In this document: piece by piece, positions 17,985-24,966 of the stretch
Numbering within the stretch: position 1 is the stretch's first letter
How the letters are laid out: each line of letters starts with the position of its first letter
Origin: Roseicella aerolata
GTDB lineage: Bacteria > Pseudomonadota > Alphaproteobacteria > Acetobacterales > Acetobacteraceae
Direction of reading: 5' to 3'
Assembly: GCF_020523605.1 (NCBI RefSeq)
Contig: NZ_JAJAQI010000046.1
Span: 1-39,411, forward strand
Length of the DNA stretch: 39,411 nucleotides
Notes under the pieces: generated by a model
Told to the model about the DNA's origin: nothing
The model's input: only the letters and a program-made list of their open reading frames with translations
Database searches by the model: none
Made by a program: the position numbers and the translations under genes

Positions 17985-18674
17985 TCATAGCGCTTCTTCC
18001 AGGACGAGCAGTGCGAGGAAGCCGACGAAAAAGGCGGCGGTGATGGCCGGAGTCTCCGGCTGCTCGTGCGCCTCCACGAGCAACTCCTCCGTCACGAGGT
18101 AGAGCAGCGCGACCAAGCCGAACGCAAAGAACGCGTCCAGATAGGGACGGGGCAGCGTGCCGGCCAGGCTGCCGAGGAACCCGCCGACGGGCAGCAACAG
18201 GCCTATCCCGGCTGCCGCCGAGAGCACCGCGACGCGTGACGCGATCCGCTCCCTCAAAGCCAGCGTGGTGGTCAGTCCCAGGAACACGACTTCCAGGGTA
18301 AGCGCTACCGTCAGCAACAGGCCCTGCTGCTGACCCGCCACGAAGCCGATGCCGAGCACGAGGCCGTCGATCAAGATGTCCACGGCGCCGATCGCGGCAA
18401 GACCGGCCGAGCCGCCGGCCCGGCGCCCCGCCTCCTTCACCAGCAGCATGGCGGCCACTCCCAGCGCCCCGCCGATGGCGATGGGCAACGCCGCTCCCTG
18501 ATGCTTCAACCCCGGCAGGATTTCGCTCGCGGCGGCCGCGAACACCACTCCCGCCGCGAAGTGTTGGATCGCACTCGTGGCGCGCGGCCCCGGCGGCCGG
18601 ACCACTGCGGCCATGGCACCCAGGAGCAGCCCGGCCAGCGGGATCAGGGTATAGCCGACGGCGCCGCTCAACAT
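17985..18674 (-). CDS. ZIP-like metal transporter
   Basis: A 229-aa membrane protein with about eight hydrophobic segments. It contains HFAAGVVFAAAASEILPGL, VDILIDGLVLGIGFVAG and a C-terminal TEELLVEAHEQPE. The overall layout is that of a ZIP transporter, but the usual His-Asn of TM4 is replaced (D-x3-DG) and TM5 has lost its His-rich motif, so it is a divergent branch. Both substrate and direction are uncertain; linkage to efflux genes suggests divalent-metal handling. The ATG at 18674 has GGAGA upstream and is preferred over an upstream in-frame start at 18704. It is the last gene of the seven-gene minus-strand cluster. A fragment of a similar protein's C-terminus survives at 29423-29500. 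Confidence 0.8.
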   Translation of the reverse strand: MLSGAVGYTLIPLAGLLLGAMAAVVRPPGPRATSAIQHFAAGVVFAAAASEILPGLKHQGAALPIAIGGALGVAAMLLVKEAGRRAGGSAGLAAIGAVDILIDGLVLGIGFVAGQQQGLLLTVALTLEVVFLGLTTTLALRERIASRVAVLSAAAGIGLLLPVGGFLGSLAGTLPRPYLDAFFAFGLVALLYLVTEELLVEAHEQPETPAITAAFFVGFLALLVLEEAL

Positions 18675-18750
18675 GCTTCGTGTCTCCGGCGCCCCTCGGG
18701 CCAAGGCTCGCTCGTCAGGATCGGAGATGATGCGGACCAGGTAATGGGAT

Positions 18751-19212
18751 CTATCCCCCCGTTCCGGCGGGCTTGTCCGGACTGTCCTGCTTGAGCCTGC
18801 CGAGGGCGACGAGGACGAGGAAGTTGGCGAGGGCCAGCACGAGGCCGATGTCGTAGAAGCCGTAGCCTATGGCACCGCCGACGACGCCGGTGTTGAGGAC
18901 GCTCGCCGCGGTGGCCGTGCCGTGGGTCGTGGTGCCGGCCTTGAGGATGGCCCCGCCCCCGATAAAGCCGATGCCGGTGATGAGGCCCTCGAGGATGCGC
19001 GCCTGTCCCACCGACCGTTCGCCGAGCACCTCGATCCCGAGCATCACGAAGCCGCAGCTCGCGAGGGCGACGATCGGGAAGGTGCGCAGCCCGACGCTCC
19101 TGGTTTCACGCTCGCGGTTCCAGGCAATGGGCAGGCTGAAGAGGAAGGCGAGGAGCAGGCGCACGAGGTGGGTCGTCACGTCGCCCCAGACGCCCAGGGC
19201 GGAACTCATCAT
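18751..19212 (-). CDS. MgtC/SapB-family inner-membrane protein
   Basis: A 153-aa membrane protein with four to five hydrophobic segments. It carries the family signatures RTFPIVALASCGFVMLG and ARILEGLITGIGFIGGGAIL, followed by TAASVLNTGVVGGAIGYG. MgtC-like proteins act in magnesium homeostasis and membrane physiology. This short form lacks the C-terminal soluble domain of MgtC. The start is one of two adjacent ATG codons (19212 or 19209) behind a strong GGAGGAGG; the 59-residue upstream extension is out of character. It lies 37 bp after the CDF gene and 76 bp before the ZIP gene. Magnesium or other divalent metals are possible roles. Confidence 0.85.
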   Translation of the reverse strand: MMSSALGVWGDVTTHLVRLLLAFLFSLPIAWNRERETRSVGLRTFPIVALASCGFVMLGIEVLGERSVGQARILEGLITGIGFIGGGAILKAGTTTHGTATAASVLNTGVVGGAIGYGFYDIGLVLALANFLVLVALGRLKQDSPDKPAGTGG

Positions 19213-19249
19213 GGCCCTCCTCCGGCGCCAGCAGGCAGCGGCGTCGCGC

Positions 19250-20179
19250 TCACACCCGCAGCCTCGCCTCGGTCTCGCGCAGGCGCTCGTCCTCGACCTG
19301 CGCGGTGACGTGATCGATCCCGAAGCGCTCCGCCACGAGGGTCCGGACGTCGCGGAGCACGCGCGCATGGTCGGCCCCGTTCCGCACAACGACGTGCGCG
19401 CTCATGGCGTCGAGGCCGGAGGTGATCGTCCAGACGTGGAGATCGTGGACGGCGGCCACATCGCGGATCTCGCCGATGCCCCGCTCCATCAATTTCACGT
19501 CCACCCGCGGCGGGGCACCCTCCAAGAGGATGTGGGCCGCCTGGCTCAGCAAGTTCCAGGTCCTCGGCACGATGAAGAGCCCGATGCCGGCGCCGATGAT
19601 GGGGTCCGCGAGCGTCCAGCCCGTCGCCATGATGACAAGGGCGGCGATGATGACGCCGAGCGAGCCGAGCATGTCGCTCAGGACCTCGAAGTAGGCCCCC
19701 TGGATGTTGAGGCTCTCGGACGAGCCTCCCGCCAAAAGGCGCATGCTGGCGAGGTTGACCGCGAGCCCCACCACCGCGACGAGCAGCATTGGCCAGCCCA
19801 GCACCTCGGGCGGTTCGACGAAGCGCCGGTAGGCCTCGTAGAGGATGTAGACGGTCAGGAGCAGCAGCACGACGGCGTTGGCGAGCGCGGAGAGGATTTC
19901 CGCGCGGAGGTAGCCGTAGGTCCGCTGCGGGGTGGCCGGGCGCTCACCAAAGCGGATCGCCAGCAGCGCGAGCGCGAGGCCGCCGGCGTCGGTCAGCATG
20001 TGCGCCGCATCCGCCAGCAGCGCGAGGCTGCCGGTGAGGAGCCCGCCCACGACTTCGGCCGCCATGTAGGTCAAGGTCAATCCCAGGGCCCAGGCGAGGC
20101 GGCGCTTGTGCCGCGCCGCGGCCGAGGAGCCGACGGGCGCGTCGGCCGCAGCTGGTGCATGCCCATGTCCACCGTGCAT
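19250..20179 (-). CDS. czcD: Cation diffusion facilitator, CzcD/ZitB type
   Basis: A 309-aa CDF exporter with six TM segments and a cytoplasmic C-terminal domain. The N-terminus has a short His-containing stretch (MHGGHGHAPAA). TM2 carries the site LADAAHMLTDAGG (H-x3-D). TM5 reads AYFEVLSDMLGSLG, so the second half-site is E-x3-D where ZitB and YiiP have H-x3-D. The C-terminal domain ends with AVHDLHVWTITSGLDAMSAH, typical of the family. Expected function is proton-coupled Zn/Cd/Co export, and the His-to-Glu change may alter selectivity. The start overlaps the dedA stop by one base (TGATG), so the two are probably translationally coupled. Confidence 0.92.
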   Translation of the reverse strand: MHGGHGHAPAAADAPVGSSAAARHKRRLAWALGLTLTYMAAEVVGGLLTGSLALLADAAHMLTDAGGLALALLAIRFGERPATPQRTYGYLRAEILSALANAVVLLLLTVYILYEAYRRFVEPPEVLGWPMLLVAVVGLAVNLASMRLLAGGSSESLNIQGAYFEVLSDMLGSLGVIIAALVIMATGWTLADPIIGAGIGLFIVPRTWNLLSQAAHILLEGAPPRVDVKLMERGIGEIRDVAAVHDLHVWTITSGLDAMSAHVVVRNGADHARVLRDVRTLVAERFGIDHVTAQVEDERLRETEARLRV

Positions 20180-20802
20180 CAACCCTTCCCTTCCGTGTCC
20201 AATGGCCGATCGCCTGGAAAGGTGACCACCCGGTATAGGTAGAGGAGGGCGAGGGCGCCCACGACGACGTTCGAGATCGGGTTCACCCAGCGGGCCACCG
20301 CGTCGTACCGGTCCTCCAGGAGATAGCCCATGCCGGCGAGGAAGGCGGTCCAGAGCGCGGTGCCAAGCGTCGTCCAGGCGAGGAAGCGGCCCAGGCCCAT
20401 GGCGGCGATGCCGGCCGGGACGGAGATGAGGGTGCGCACCGCCGGCACCAGCCGCCCGGCGAACACCGCCGGCGCGCCCCAGCGGGCGAACGCCTCCCGG
20501 GCGCGGTCCACCTCGGCGGGCGAGAGGGTGAGCCAGCGGCCGTGGCGCGCGGCGAAGCGCCGCAGCCGGTCCGGTCCCAGCCACCGCCCGAGGCAGTACC
20601 AGGCGAGCGCCCCGAGCACCGACCCGGCGGTGCCGGACAGGATGATGGGTACGATGCCGAGCCGTCCCCGGGCGGCAGAGAAGCCGGCCAGAGGCATGAT
20701 CAGCTCGGAGGGGATCGGCGGGAAGAGGTTCTCGGCGAGCATCAGCAAGGCGATGCCGAGATAGCCGCCCTGCTCGACGAGGCCCGTGATCCAGTCGAAC
20801 AT
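20179..20802 (-). CDS. DedA-family membrane protein
   Basis: A 207-aa DedA/VTT-domain protein. Signatures are ENLFPPIPSELIMPLAGFSA, GALAWYCLGRWLG, FARWGAPAVFAGRLVPAVRT and ISVPAGIAAMGLGRFLAWTT. Members of this family affect lipid carrier recycling and membrane potential, and some act as undecaprenyl-phosphate translocases. The gene lies 12 bp after the phospholipase D-like gene and overlaps the CDF gene by one base, so it belongs to the metal operon. Its place between a phospholipase-like protein and a metal exporter suggests an envelope-maintenance role under metal stress, which is inference. Confidence 0.92.
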   Translation of the reverse strand: MFDWITGLVEQGGYLGIALLMLAENLFPPIPSELIMPLAGFSAARGRLGIVPIILSGTAGSVLGALAWYCLGRWLGPDRLRRFAARHGRWLTLSPAEVDRAREAFARWGAPAVFAGRLVPAVRTLISVPAGIAAMGLGRFLAWTTLGTALWTAFLAGMGYLLEDRYDAVARWVNPISNVVVGALALLYLYRVVTFPGDRPLDTEGKG

Positions 20803-20814
20803 CGCCGCCCTCCG

Positions 20815-22398
20815 CTACTCTTCCGCGACCCGCCGTGTCCGGCCGCGCCAAAAGAGCCAGGCAAGCGCGCCGGCGCCCAACGCGGCCAACGCTGGTGGGA
20901 CCAAGGGGAGGAGACGCAGGGAACGGACGAAGGTCCGGGACATGGGCTCCGGGCGGTGCGGGTCGAGCGCGTGTGTGGAGCCCAACTCGCGTTCCAATTC
21001 CGACAGATCCGACGGCTCAAAGCGCACGAGGGTCCGGCCGGACGGCTGCGCCAAGCTGTCCAGTGCCCGCACGAGCGACCCGTCGGCGGCGCGCAGGGCA
21101 GCCCCGAACGCGTCGCGGCTGACCCCGAGATGCTCGGCGAGCAGGCCGTCGCGCACGCGCAGGATCGCGGCGCGCAACTCGGGCGCCCGCGCGTCATGTG
21201 ACCGGACCTCGATCGCGAGGTCGCACTCGGTGTCCACGCCCATCGAGCGGTTGTTCACGTTCGAGGAGCCGATCCGCAGGAGCGCGTCGTCCACCACGAG
21301 GACCTTGGCGTGGACGTAGATCGCCCTGCCACCCGCCGTGACGGGCGTGCAGAAGCGCAGCCGGTCGTGGCGGTCCGCCTCGCGCAGCCGCCGGACGAGG
21401 AGGGCCCGTGCCGCGCCCATCACCTCCCCCTCCAGCCAGCCTATGGCCCGCTCGGGGTTGATCACGACGACCTCCGGTCCGTCCGGTTCGAGGAGCCGCC
21501 GCTCCAGGGCCTCGCCGACTCGGTGCGCGGCGAAGTATTGGCTCTCGAGGTAGATGCTGCGGCGAGCCGAGGCGATCGCGGCGAGGTAGAGCGCCTCGAT
21601 CTCGCGCACCTCCGGCAGGCCGTCGTAGGCAGGTTGGGTTCGCGCGATCGAGACGTCGGTGTCGCGAAACGTCGGCTCCAGCCCGTCCGGCCAGCAGCCG
21701 GTGCAGGGAGGGGGCGGGTCGGGCCGCCAGCCGTTGGCGGCGAACCAGCGCTCCCGGGCGAGGTCGCCGAGGGCGCGCGCGGCCTCGCCGTCCACCGCCA
21801 TCGTCACGTCGTGCCAGGGGCCGTGCGGGGCACCGCCCGGCCACGTGCGGCGCGGTTCACGGTCACGGTGTGCAGGGGTGTCCCAGCGCCCGCCGGTGAC
21901 GTCGATCCCGCCGCAGAAGGCGACGGCATCGTCGATCACCGCGATCTTCTGGTGGTGGCAGGCGCTCGGGGGGTGGTGGCGGTCGAGGTGGAAGTGGAGG
22001 CGATGGCCACCGAGCCATTCGAGGAGGAAGAACGGCGTCGTGCCGCGGAAGGGCATCTTGAGGAAGGCGAGGTCCCAGCGCAGCACGTAGACGCGCAGCC
22101 CCGGGCTGCGCCGGACGGCATGGTCCAGAAGCCGCCCGATCCGGTTGGGCACGGAGGTCGGGGCCTCGCCGCTTCGGTCGAGCTCGATGCGGGCATCGAA
22201 GTCCCAGCCGATGAGGAGGATGGAATGCCGCGCCCGGAGGACCGCGGCCTTGAGGTGGACAAAGTAGGCGGCCGCATCGACGATGACGGCGGCGCGGTCG
22301 GCGCGCGCCACGCGCCAGCAGGTCGCGCCGGGCTGGAGGACCGGGTCAGCTGGCCGGTGCTGCTCCGGTGCCCGCGTCCCAGGAGCCCCTACAGGCAA
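20815..22398 (-). CDS. Phospholipase D-like protein with C-terminal membrane anchor
   Basis: A 527-aa PLD-superfamily protein. Two HKD motifs are present: HHQKIAVIDDAVAFCGG near residues 150-165, and HAKVLVVDDALLRIGSSNVN near 375-395, so both catalytic halves are intact. The N-terminus (VLQPGATCWRVARADRAAVI) matches the beginning of bacterial PLDs of this type. A hydrophobic segment close to the C-terminus (about 495-517, LLPLVPPALAALGAGALAWL) would anchor it in the membrane. The start appears to be a TTG at 22398, because the conserved N-terminus lies upstream of any ATG. The gene follows the zinc-ribbon gene by 17 bp. Probable role: hydrolysis or head-group exchange of phospholipids. Its linkage to metal transporters is unusual. 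Confidence 0.88.
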   Translation of the reverse strand: MPVGAPGTRAPEQHRPADPVLQPGATCWRVARADRAAVIVDAAAYFVHLKAAVLRARHSILLIGWDFDARIELDRSGEAPTSVPNRIGRLLDHAVRRSPGLRVYVLRWDLAFLKMPFRGTTPFFLLEWLGGHRLHFHLDRHHPPSACHHQKIAVIDDAVAFCGGIDVTGGRWDTPAHRDREPRRTWPGGAPHGPWHDVTMAVDGEAARALGDLARERWFAANGWRPDPPPPCTGCWPDGLEPTFRDTDVSIARTQPAYDGLPEVREIEALYLAAIASARRSIYLESQYFAAHRVGEALERRLLEPDGPEVVVINPERAIGWLEGEVMGAARALLVRRLREADRHDRLRFCTPVTAGGRAIYVHAKVLVVDDALLRIGSSNVNNRSMGVDTECDLAIEVRSHDARAPELRAAILRVRDGLLAEHLGVSRDAFGAALRAADGSLVRALDSLAQPSGRTLVRFEPSDLSELERELGSTHALDPHRPEPMSRTFVRSLRLLPLVPPALAALGAGALAWLFWRGRTRRVAEE

Positions 22399-22415
22399 GA
22401 TGCCTTGATCGCCGC

Positions 22416-22850
22416 TCAGCGGAAGAGCCGGCCGAGAAAGGAGTCGTGACCACTCCGCCGGCCATGATCCCTCCCGTGACCACTGCCGTGTCCGCTCCCG
22501 TGTCCCCCATGCCCGCCGTGCCCGCCATGTTGATCATAGCCGTATGCCCATCCCGGAGGAGGGGCAGCGGGGGCGTAGCCGCCCGGAGCGCCCTGGCCGG
22601 GGGCTACCCAGGGGCTCGGTGCGCCCGGCGTCCCGGGTTGGGCCTGGGGCACTGTGTCCGGCGGAGGCGCACCCTGGAACGCCGCGCTGCGCTCGATGAT
22701 CTTGTCCAGCTCTCCCCGGTCGAGCCAGACCCCACGGCAGCGCGGGCAGTAGTCGATCTCGATCCCCTGCCGCTCGCTCATCACAAGGTCCACGCGACAG
22801 CGCGGACAAGGCATGCCTTCCATCGGCCGGTCAGCCGTCGCGTCGCTCAT
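22416..22850 (-). CDS. Zinc-ribbon (zf-TFIIB-like) protein with His/Gly-rich tail
   Basis: A 144-aa protein. The N-terminal 55 residues form a zinc ribbon: MPCPRCRVDLVM and YCPRCRGVWLDRGELDKII, four cysteines in two CxxC knuckles, as in the zf-TFIIB family of small bacterial proteins. A Pro/Gly/Ala linker follows. The tail is rich in His and Gly (YDQHGGHGGHGGHGSGHGSG) and closes with DSFLGRLFR. The tail looks like a metal-chelating region. ATG 22850 is preferred to the adjacent ATG 22853 because GGAGG is too near the latter. It sits between the His-repeat gene and the PLD gene in the same orientation. A role as metal sink or chaperone is inference. Confidence 0.85.
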   Translation of the reverse strand: MSDATADRPMEGMPCPRCRVDLVMSERQGIEIDYCPRCRGVWLDRGELDKIIERSAAFQGAPPPDTVPQAQPGTPGAPSPWVAPGQGAPGGYAPAAPPPGWAYGYDQHGGHGGHGGHGSGHGSGHGRDHGRRSGHDSFLGRLFR

Positions 22851-22909
22851 CATTCCTCCGTGTGGTGCGGTGATCGGCGGGGCCGTTCGGCGGCCCCGCC
22901 AGCCGCGCG

Positions 22910-23182
22910 TCAGGGCTTGGGGGGGGCGCTGCGGTCGCGGTGGCCGTGCGGGTCCAGGTCGCCGGGCTTGTGGCCCGGGTGGTCGTGGTGCGGACCGGGC
23001 TTCTCGGACACGCTCCGGTCGCGGTGGCCGTGCTGGTCGAGGTCGCCCGGGGTGTGGCCGGGGTGGTCGTGGTGCTGACCGGCAACTTCCTTCCCAGCCT
23101 TGTCGCGGTGGCCGTGCTGGTCGAGGTCGCCGGGCTTGTGGCCCGGGTGGTCATGGTGCTGACCGGGCTTTTCCTGCGGCAT
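22910..23182 (-). CDS. Small protein made of three 28-residue His-rich repeats
   Basis: A 90-aa protein consisting of MPQEKP followed by exactly three tandem 28-residue repeats that end at the stop codon. Each repeat contains HHDHPGH, then K or T, then PGDLD, then Q or P, then HGHRD, with a variable six-residue spacer. Every unit has six histidines and four aspartates. No signal peptide or membrane segment is visible, so it is probably cytosolic. The start at 23182 has AGAGAGG upstream; a longer frame to 23260 lacks the repeat character. The repeat arrangement is unlike known metallothioneins, and the family was not recognised. It is the first gene of the metal operon, behind a MerR-type promoter now split by IS630. 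A metal-buffering role is inferred. Confidence 0.85.
   Translation of the reverse strand: MPQEKPGQHHDHPGHKPGDLDQHGHRDKAGKEVAGQHHDHPGHTPGDLDQHGHRDRSVSEKPGPHHDHPGHKPGDLDPHGHRDRSAPPKP
22913..23164 (-). repeat. Three 84-bp tandem coding repeats
   Basis: Units at 23164-23081, 23080-22997 and 22996-22913 encode the three 28-aa His-rich repeats. They stay in phase with the reading frame with no extra bases between units. Confidence 0.9.
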
Positions 23183-23338
23183 GGCTAATTCCTCTCTTGC
23201 TTGATTGCCAACGCGAGCGACCACGCGCCGTGGTGGCACGTCATCGCCCATCACCTTCAACGCGCGGCGTAACGGACGGTTAGCGCGTCAAAGCTCGGTT
23301 CCCGGCACAAGCAAGTCATCCTCACCGGCCGGAGAACT

Positions 23339-23360
23339 CTGCTACATCCTCTAGTCACTA
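23339..23360 (-). promoter_or_regulatory. MerR-type promoter/operator of the metal operon, interrupted by IS630
   Basis: Removing the IS630 element and one TA copy restores CCTCTAGTCACTAGAGG, a perfect 17-bp palindrome, inside a minus-strand promoter: -35 TTGCTC (24423-24418), 19-bp spacer, -10 TAGCAG (23344-23339). The 19-bp spacer with a central dyad is the hallmark of MerR-activated promoters. The dyad resembles those of PbrR and CadR. The insertion separates -35 from -10; the IS end happens to rebuild 16 of the 17 dyad bases but not the -35. Confidence 0.8.
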
Positions 23361-23373
23361 GAGCGTGATCCGT

Positions 23374-23973
23374 TTACACTGTAACATAGCCTGCATGGCT
23401 GAAGTAGTTTGAGCACTCGGTTGGGGAGAACTCGGTGAGGAGTTCTCCGATCCGATGCCAGACGGCGGCGATGGAGCGGGCGCTGGCTTTCCTGAGCAGT
23501 GTCTTGAGCTTAGCGAACATCATCTCGATGGGGTTCAGGTCGGGGCTGTAGGGCGGCAGGAACAGCAGGTGGGCGCCCACTGCCCGTATCGCTCGGCGGA
23601 CGGCGAGACCCTTGTGGCTGCCGAGATTGTCGAGCACGACAACGTCGCCAGGCCTGAGGATCGGCACGAGGAACTGCTGCACCCAGGCGAGGAAGATGGT
23701 AGCGTTGATCGGGCCATCGACCACGCAAGGCGCCTCGATGCGGTCCGAGCGCAGGGCGGCCAGGAAGGTCATCGTCGTCCAGTGGCCGTGCGGAACGCGC
23801 GCCACGAGACGCTGGCCTTTTGGGGCACGGCCATGAGTGCGGGTCATGTTTGTCTTGGCCCAGGTCTCGTCGATGAAGACCAGGCGGGCCGGGTTGATGC
23901 GCTTCTGATGACGGCGCCAGCGTTCGCGTTTGCGGGCGACGTCGGGCCTACTCTGTTCGGCGGCGTGCAGGCT
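23374..23973 (-). CDS. IS630 transposase, OrfB (DDE catalytic part)
   Basis: About 199 codons in the frame reached after the A8 run at 23980-23973. The catalytic motifs are present: VFIDETWAKTN, then VVLDNLGSHKGLAVRRA, then LPPYSPDLNPIEMMFAKLK. These carry the two Asp and the Glu of the IS630/Tc1-mariner active site. It has no convincing independent start, so it is probably made as a fusion with OrfA by frameshifting or slippage. Reading seven A's instead of eight joins the frames perfectly. Alternatively a one-base insertion has inactivated the element. Confidence 0.88.
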   Translation of the reverse strand, partial: SLHAAEQSRPDVARKRERWRRHQKRINPARLVFIDETWAKTNMTRTHGRAPKGQRLVARVPHGHWTTMTFLAALRSDRIEAPCVVDGPINATIFLAWVQQFLVPILRPGDVVVLDNLGSHKGLAVRRAIRAVGAHLLFLPPYSPDLNPIEMMFAKLKTLLRKASARSIAAVWHRIGELLTEFSPTECSNYFSHAGYVTV

Positions 23974-24319
23974 TTTTTTTGAAGGTCAGTTGCTCACGGG
24001 CGAGAAATCGCCAGACCGCGCCGTAGCCCACTTCAATGCCCCGCACCTCGGCCAGCTCGGCCCGCAGTGCACGGACCGTCAGATCAGGTGCGGCCGAGAT
24101 CCGCGCCAGCAGCCAGTCCCGCTGGTCCAGCAGCACCGGGCGACGCCGCGCGACGTGTGGCCGCGGTGCCGTGCTGCCCGTCATGCGGGAAAGCTGCAAC
24201 CAGCGCACGGCGCTCGCCGCACTCACCGAGAAGGTCTTTGCTGCCTCGCGCGCCGTCGCGCCCTCTCGCATCGCCGCCACGACGCGATCGCGCAGGTCTC
24301 GGGACAAGGCTCGGGTCAT
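23948..24319 (-). CDS. IS630 transposase, OrfA (helix-turn-helix part)
   Basis: A 123-aa protein, MTRALSRDLRDRVVAAMREG onward, with a paired helix-turn-helix DNA-binding region (GATAREAAKTFSVSAASAVRW and DLTVRALRAELAEVRGIEVG). It ends in another frame just after the LTFKKK-encoding A8 run. It is the normal N-terminal half of IS630 transposases of about 320 aa. Confidence 0.9.
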   Translation of the reverse strand: MTRALSRDLRDRVVAAMREGATAREAAKTFSVSAASAVRWLQLSRMTGSTAPRPHVARRRPVLLDQRDWLLARISAAPDLTVRALRAELAEVRGIEVGYGAVWRFLAREQLTFKKKPARRRTE

Positions 24320-24433
24320 GCGCTGCTGGCCCCCAACCCAGCCAGCAGCTTGAATCAGAAATCCAACCGCGCCGGAATCCCAAATCCGATTCCGTCAGAA
24401 AGAATCACGCTCTAGAGGAGCAAGCGGGTATGT

Positions 24434-24960
24434 GAAGCTGCCCCCTAACTGACCGGGCACGGTCTCCAACTCCCGTAAGGGGTAGGAGTATGACCGTGCG
24501 TATGACTGACGCTCCCGAGAAGGTGGAGGTCATCACCTCCGTGCAGCGGCGGCGGCGCTGGAGCGCGGCCGAGAAGATGCGGATGGTGGAGGAAAGCCAC
24601 GAGCCGGGCGCCTCCGTCAGCCTCGTGGCCCGGCGCCATGGGGTGAACCCGAACCAGCTCTTCACCTGGCGCAGGCTGGCCGCCCACGGCGCCTTCACCG
24701 CGGCGGCGGCCGGGGAGGAGGTGGTGCCCGCCTCCGACCACCGCGCCCTCCAGGAGCAGGTGCGCGAGCTGCACCGCCTGCTCGGCAAGAAGACGCTCGA
24801 GGCGGAGATCCTGAAAGAGGCGCTGCAGCACGCCGGCCCCAAAAAAAGATTGCTGCTGCGCGGGCCACCGCCGCCTCGGGACGGTTCGCGGTGAAGGCCG
24901 TCGCCGAGGCGACCGGCGTCGCGAGCTGCGTGGCCATGGTCTCAAGGAGAACGGTTCGGC
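24434..24960 (+). mobile_element. Truncated IS3-family element
   Basis: A left end beginning near TGAAGCTGCCCCCTAAC is followed by a complete OrfA and the first 35 or so codons of OrfB. The OrfB sequence then stops and the 3' end of the lspA-like gene begins. The right end of the IS is missing, so this is a remnant. Confidence 0.75.
24490..24894 (+). CDS. IS3-family transposase OrfA (remnant element)
   Basis: A 134-aa OrfA. It has a helix-turn-helix (RRRRWSAAEKMRMVEESHEP and LVARRHGVNPNQLFTWRRLA) and a leucine-zipper-like helix (LQEQVRELHRLLGKKTLEAE). An A7 run at 24841-24847 is the usual IS3 -1 frameshift signal. In the -1 frame the start of OrfB (RFAVKAVAEATGV) can be read to about 24960, where it ends at a stop near the junction with lspA. 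The catalytic domain is gone, so no active transposase can be made. Confidence 0.85.
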   Translation: MTVRMTDAPEKVEVITSVQRRRRWSAAEKMRMVEESHEPGASVSLVARRHGVNPNQLFTWRRLAAHGAFTAAAAGEEVVPASDHRALQEQVRELHRLLGKKTLEAEILKEALQHAGPKKRLLLRGPPPPRDGSR

Positions 24961-24966
24961 GGTAGG

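Larger units (their letters stand above)
23361..24412 (-). mobile_element. IS630-family insertion sequence (1052 bp)
   Basis: Bounded by TA at 23359-23360 and 24413-24414, the standard IS630 target duplication. The ends share GAGCGTGAT-C/T-C as a short inverted repeat. It carries two overlapping minus-strand transposase frames joined at an A8 run. It sits within the palindromic operator of the metal operon. Confidence 0.92.

Noticed and set aside
17710-18102. Open frame directly after traA, and a 58-codon frame from ATG 17754 behind AGGGG
   Set aside because: Composition is low-complexity, no family is recognised and the first overlaps the ZIP gene on the other strand. The 58-codon frame has a possible ribosome-binding site but nothing else in its favour.
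22913-23164. The 84-bp tandem repeats as a CRISPR-like or minisatellite array
   Set aside because: The repeats are in phase with an open reading frame, have a ribosome-binding site upstream and show codon-level variation that keeps the His/Asp pattern. There are no unique spacers.
23428-24435. Plus-strand open frames across the IS630 element
   Set aside because: They are antisense to recognised transposase motifs.
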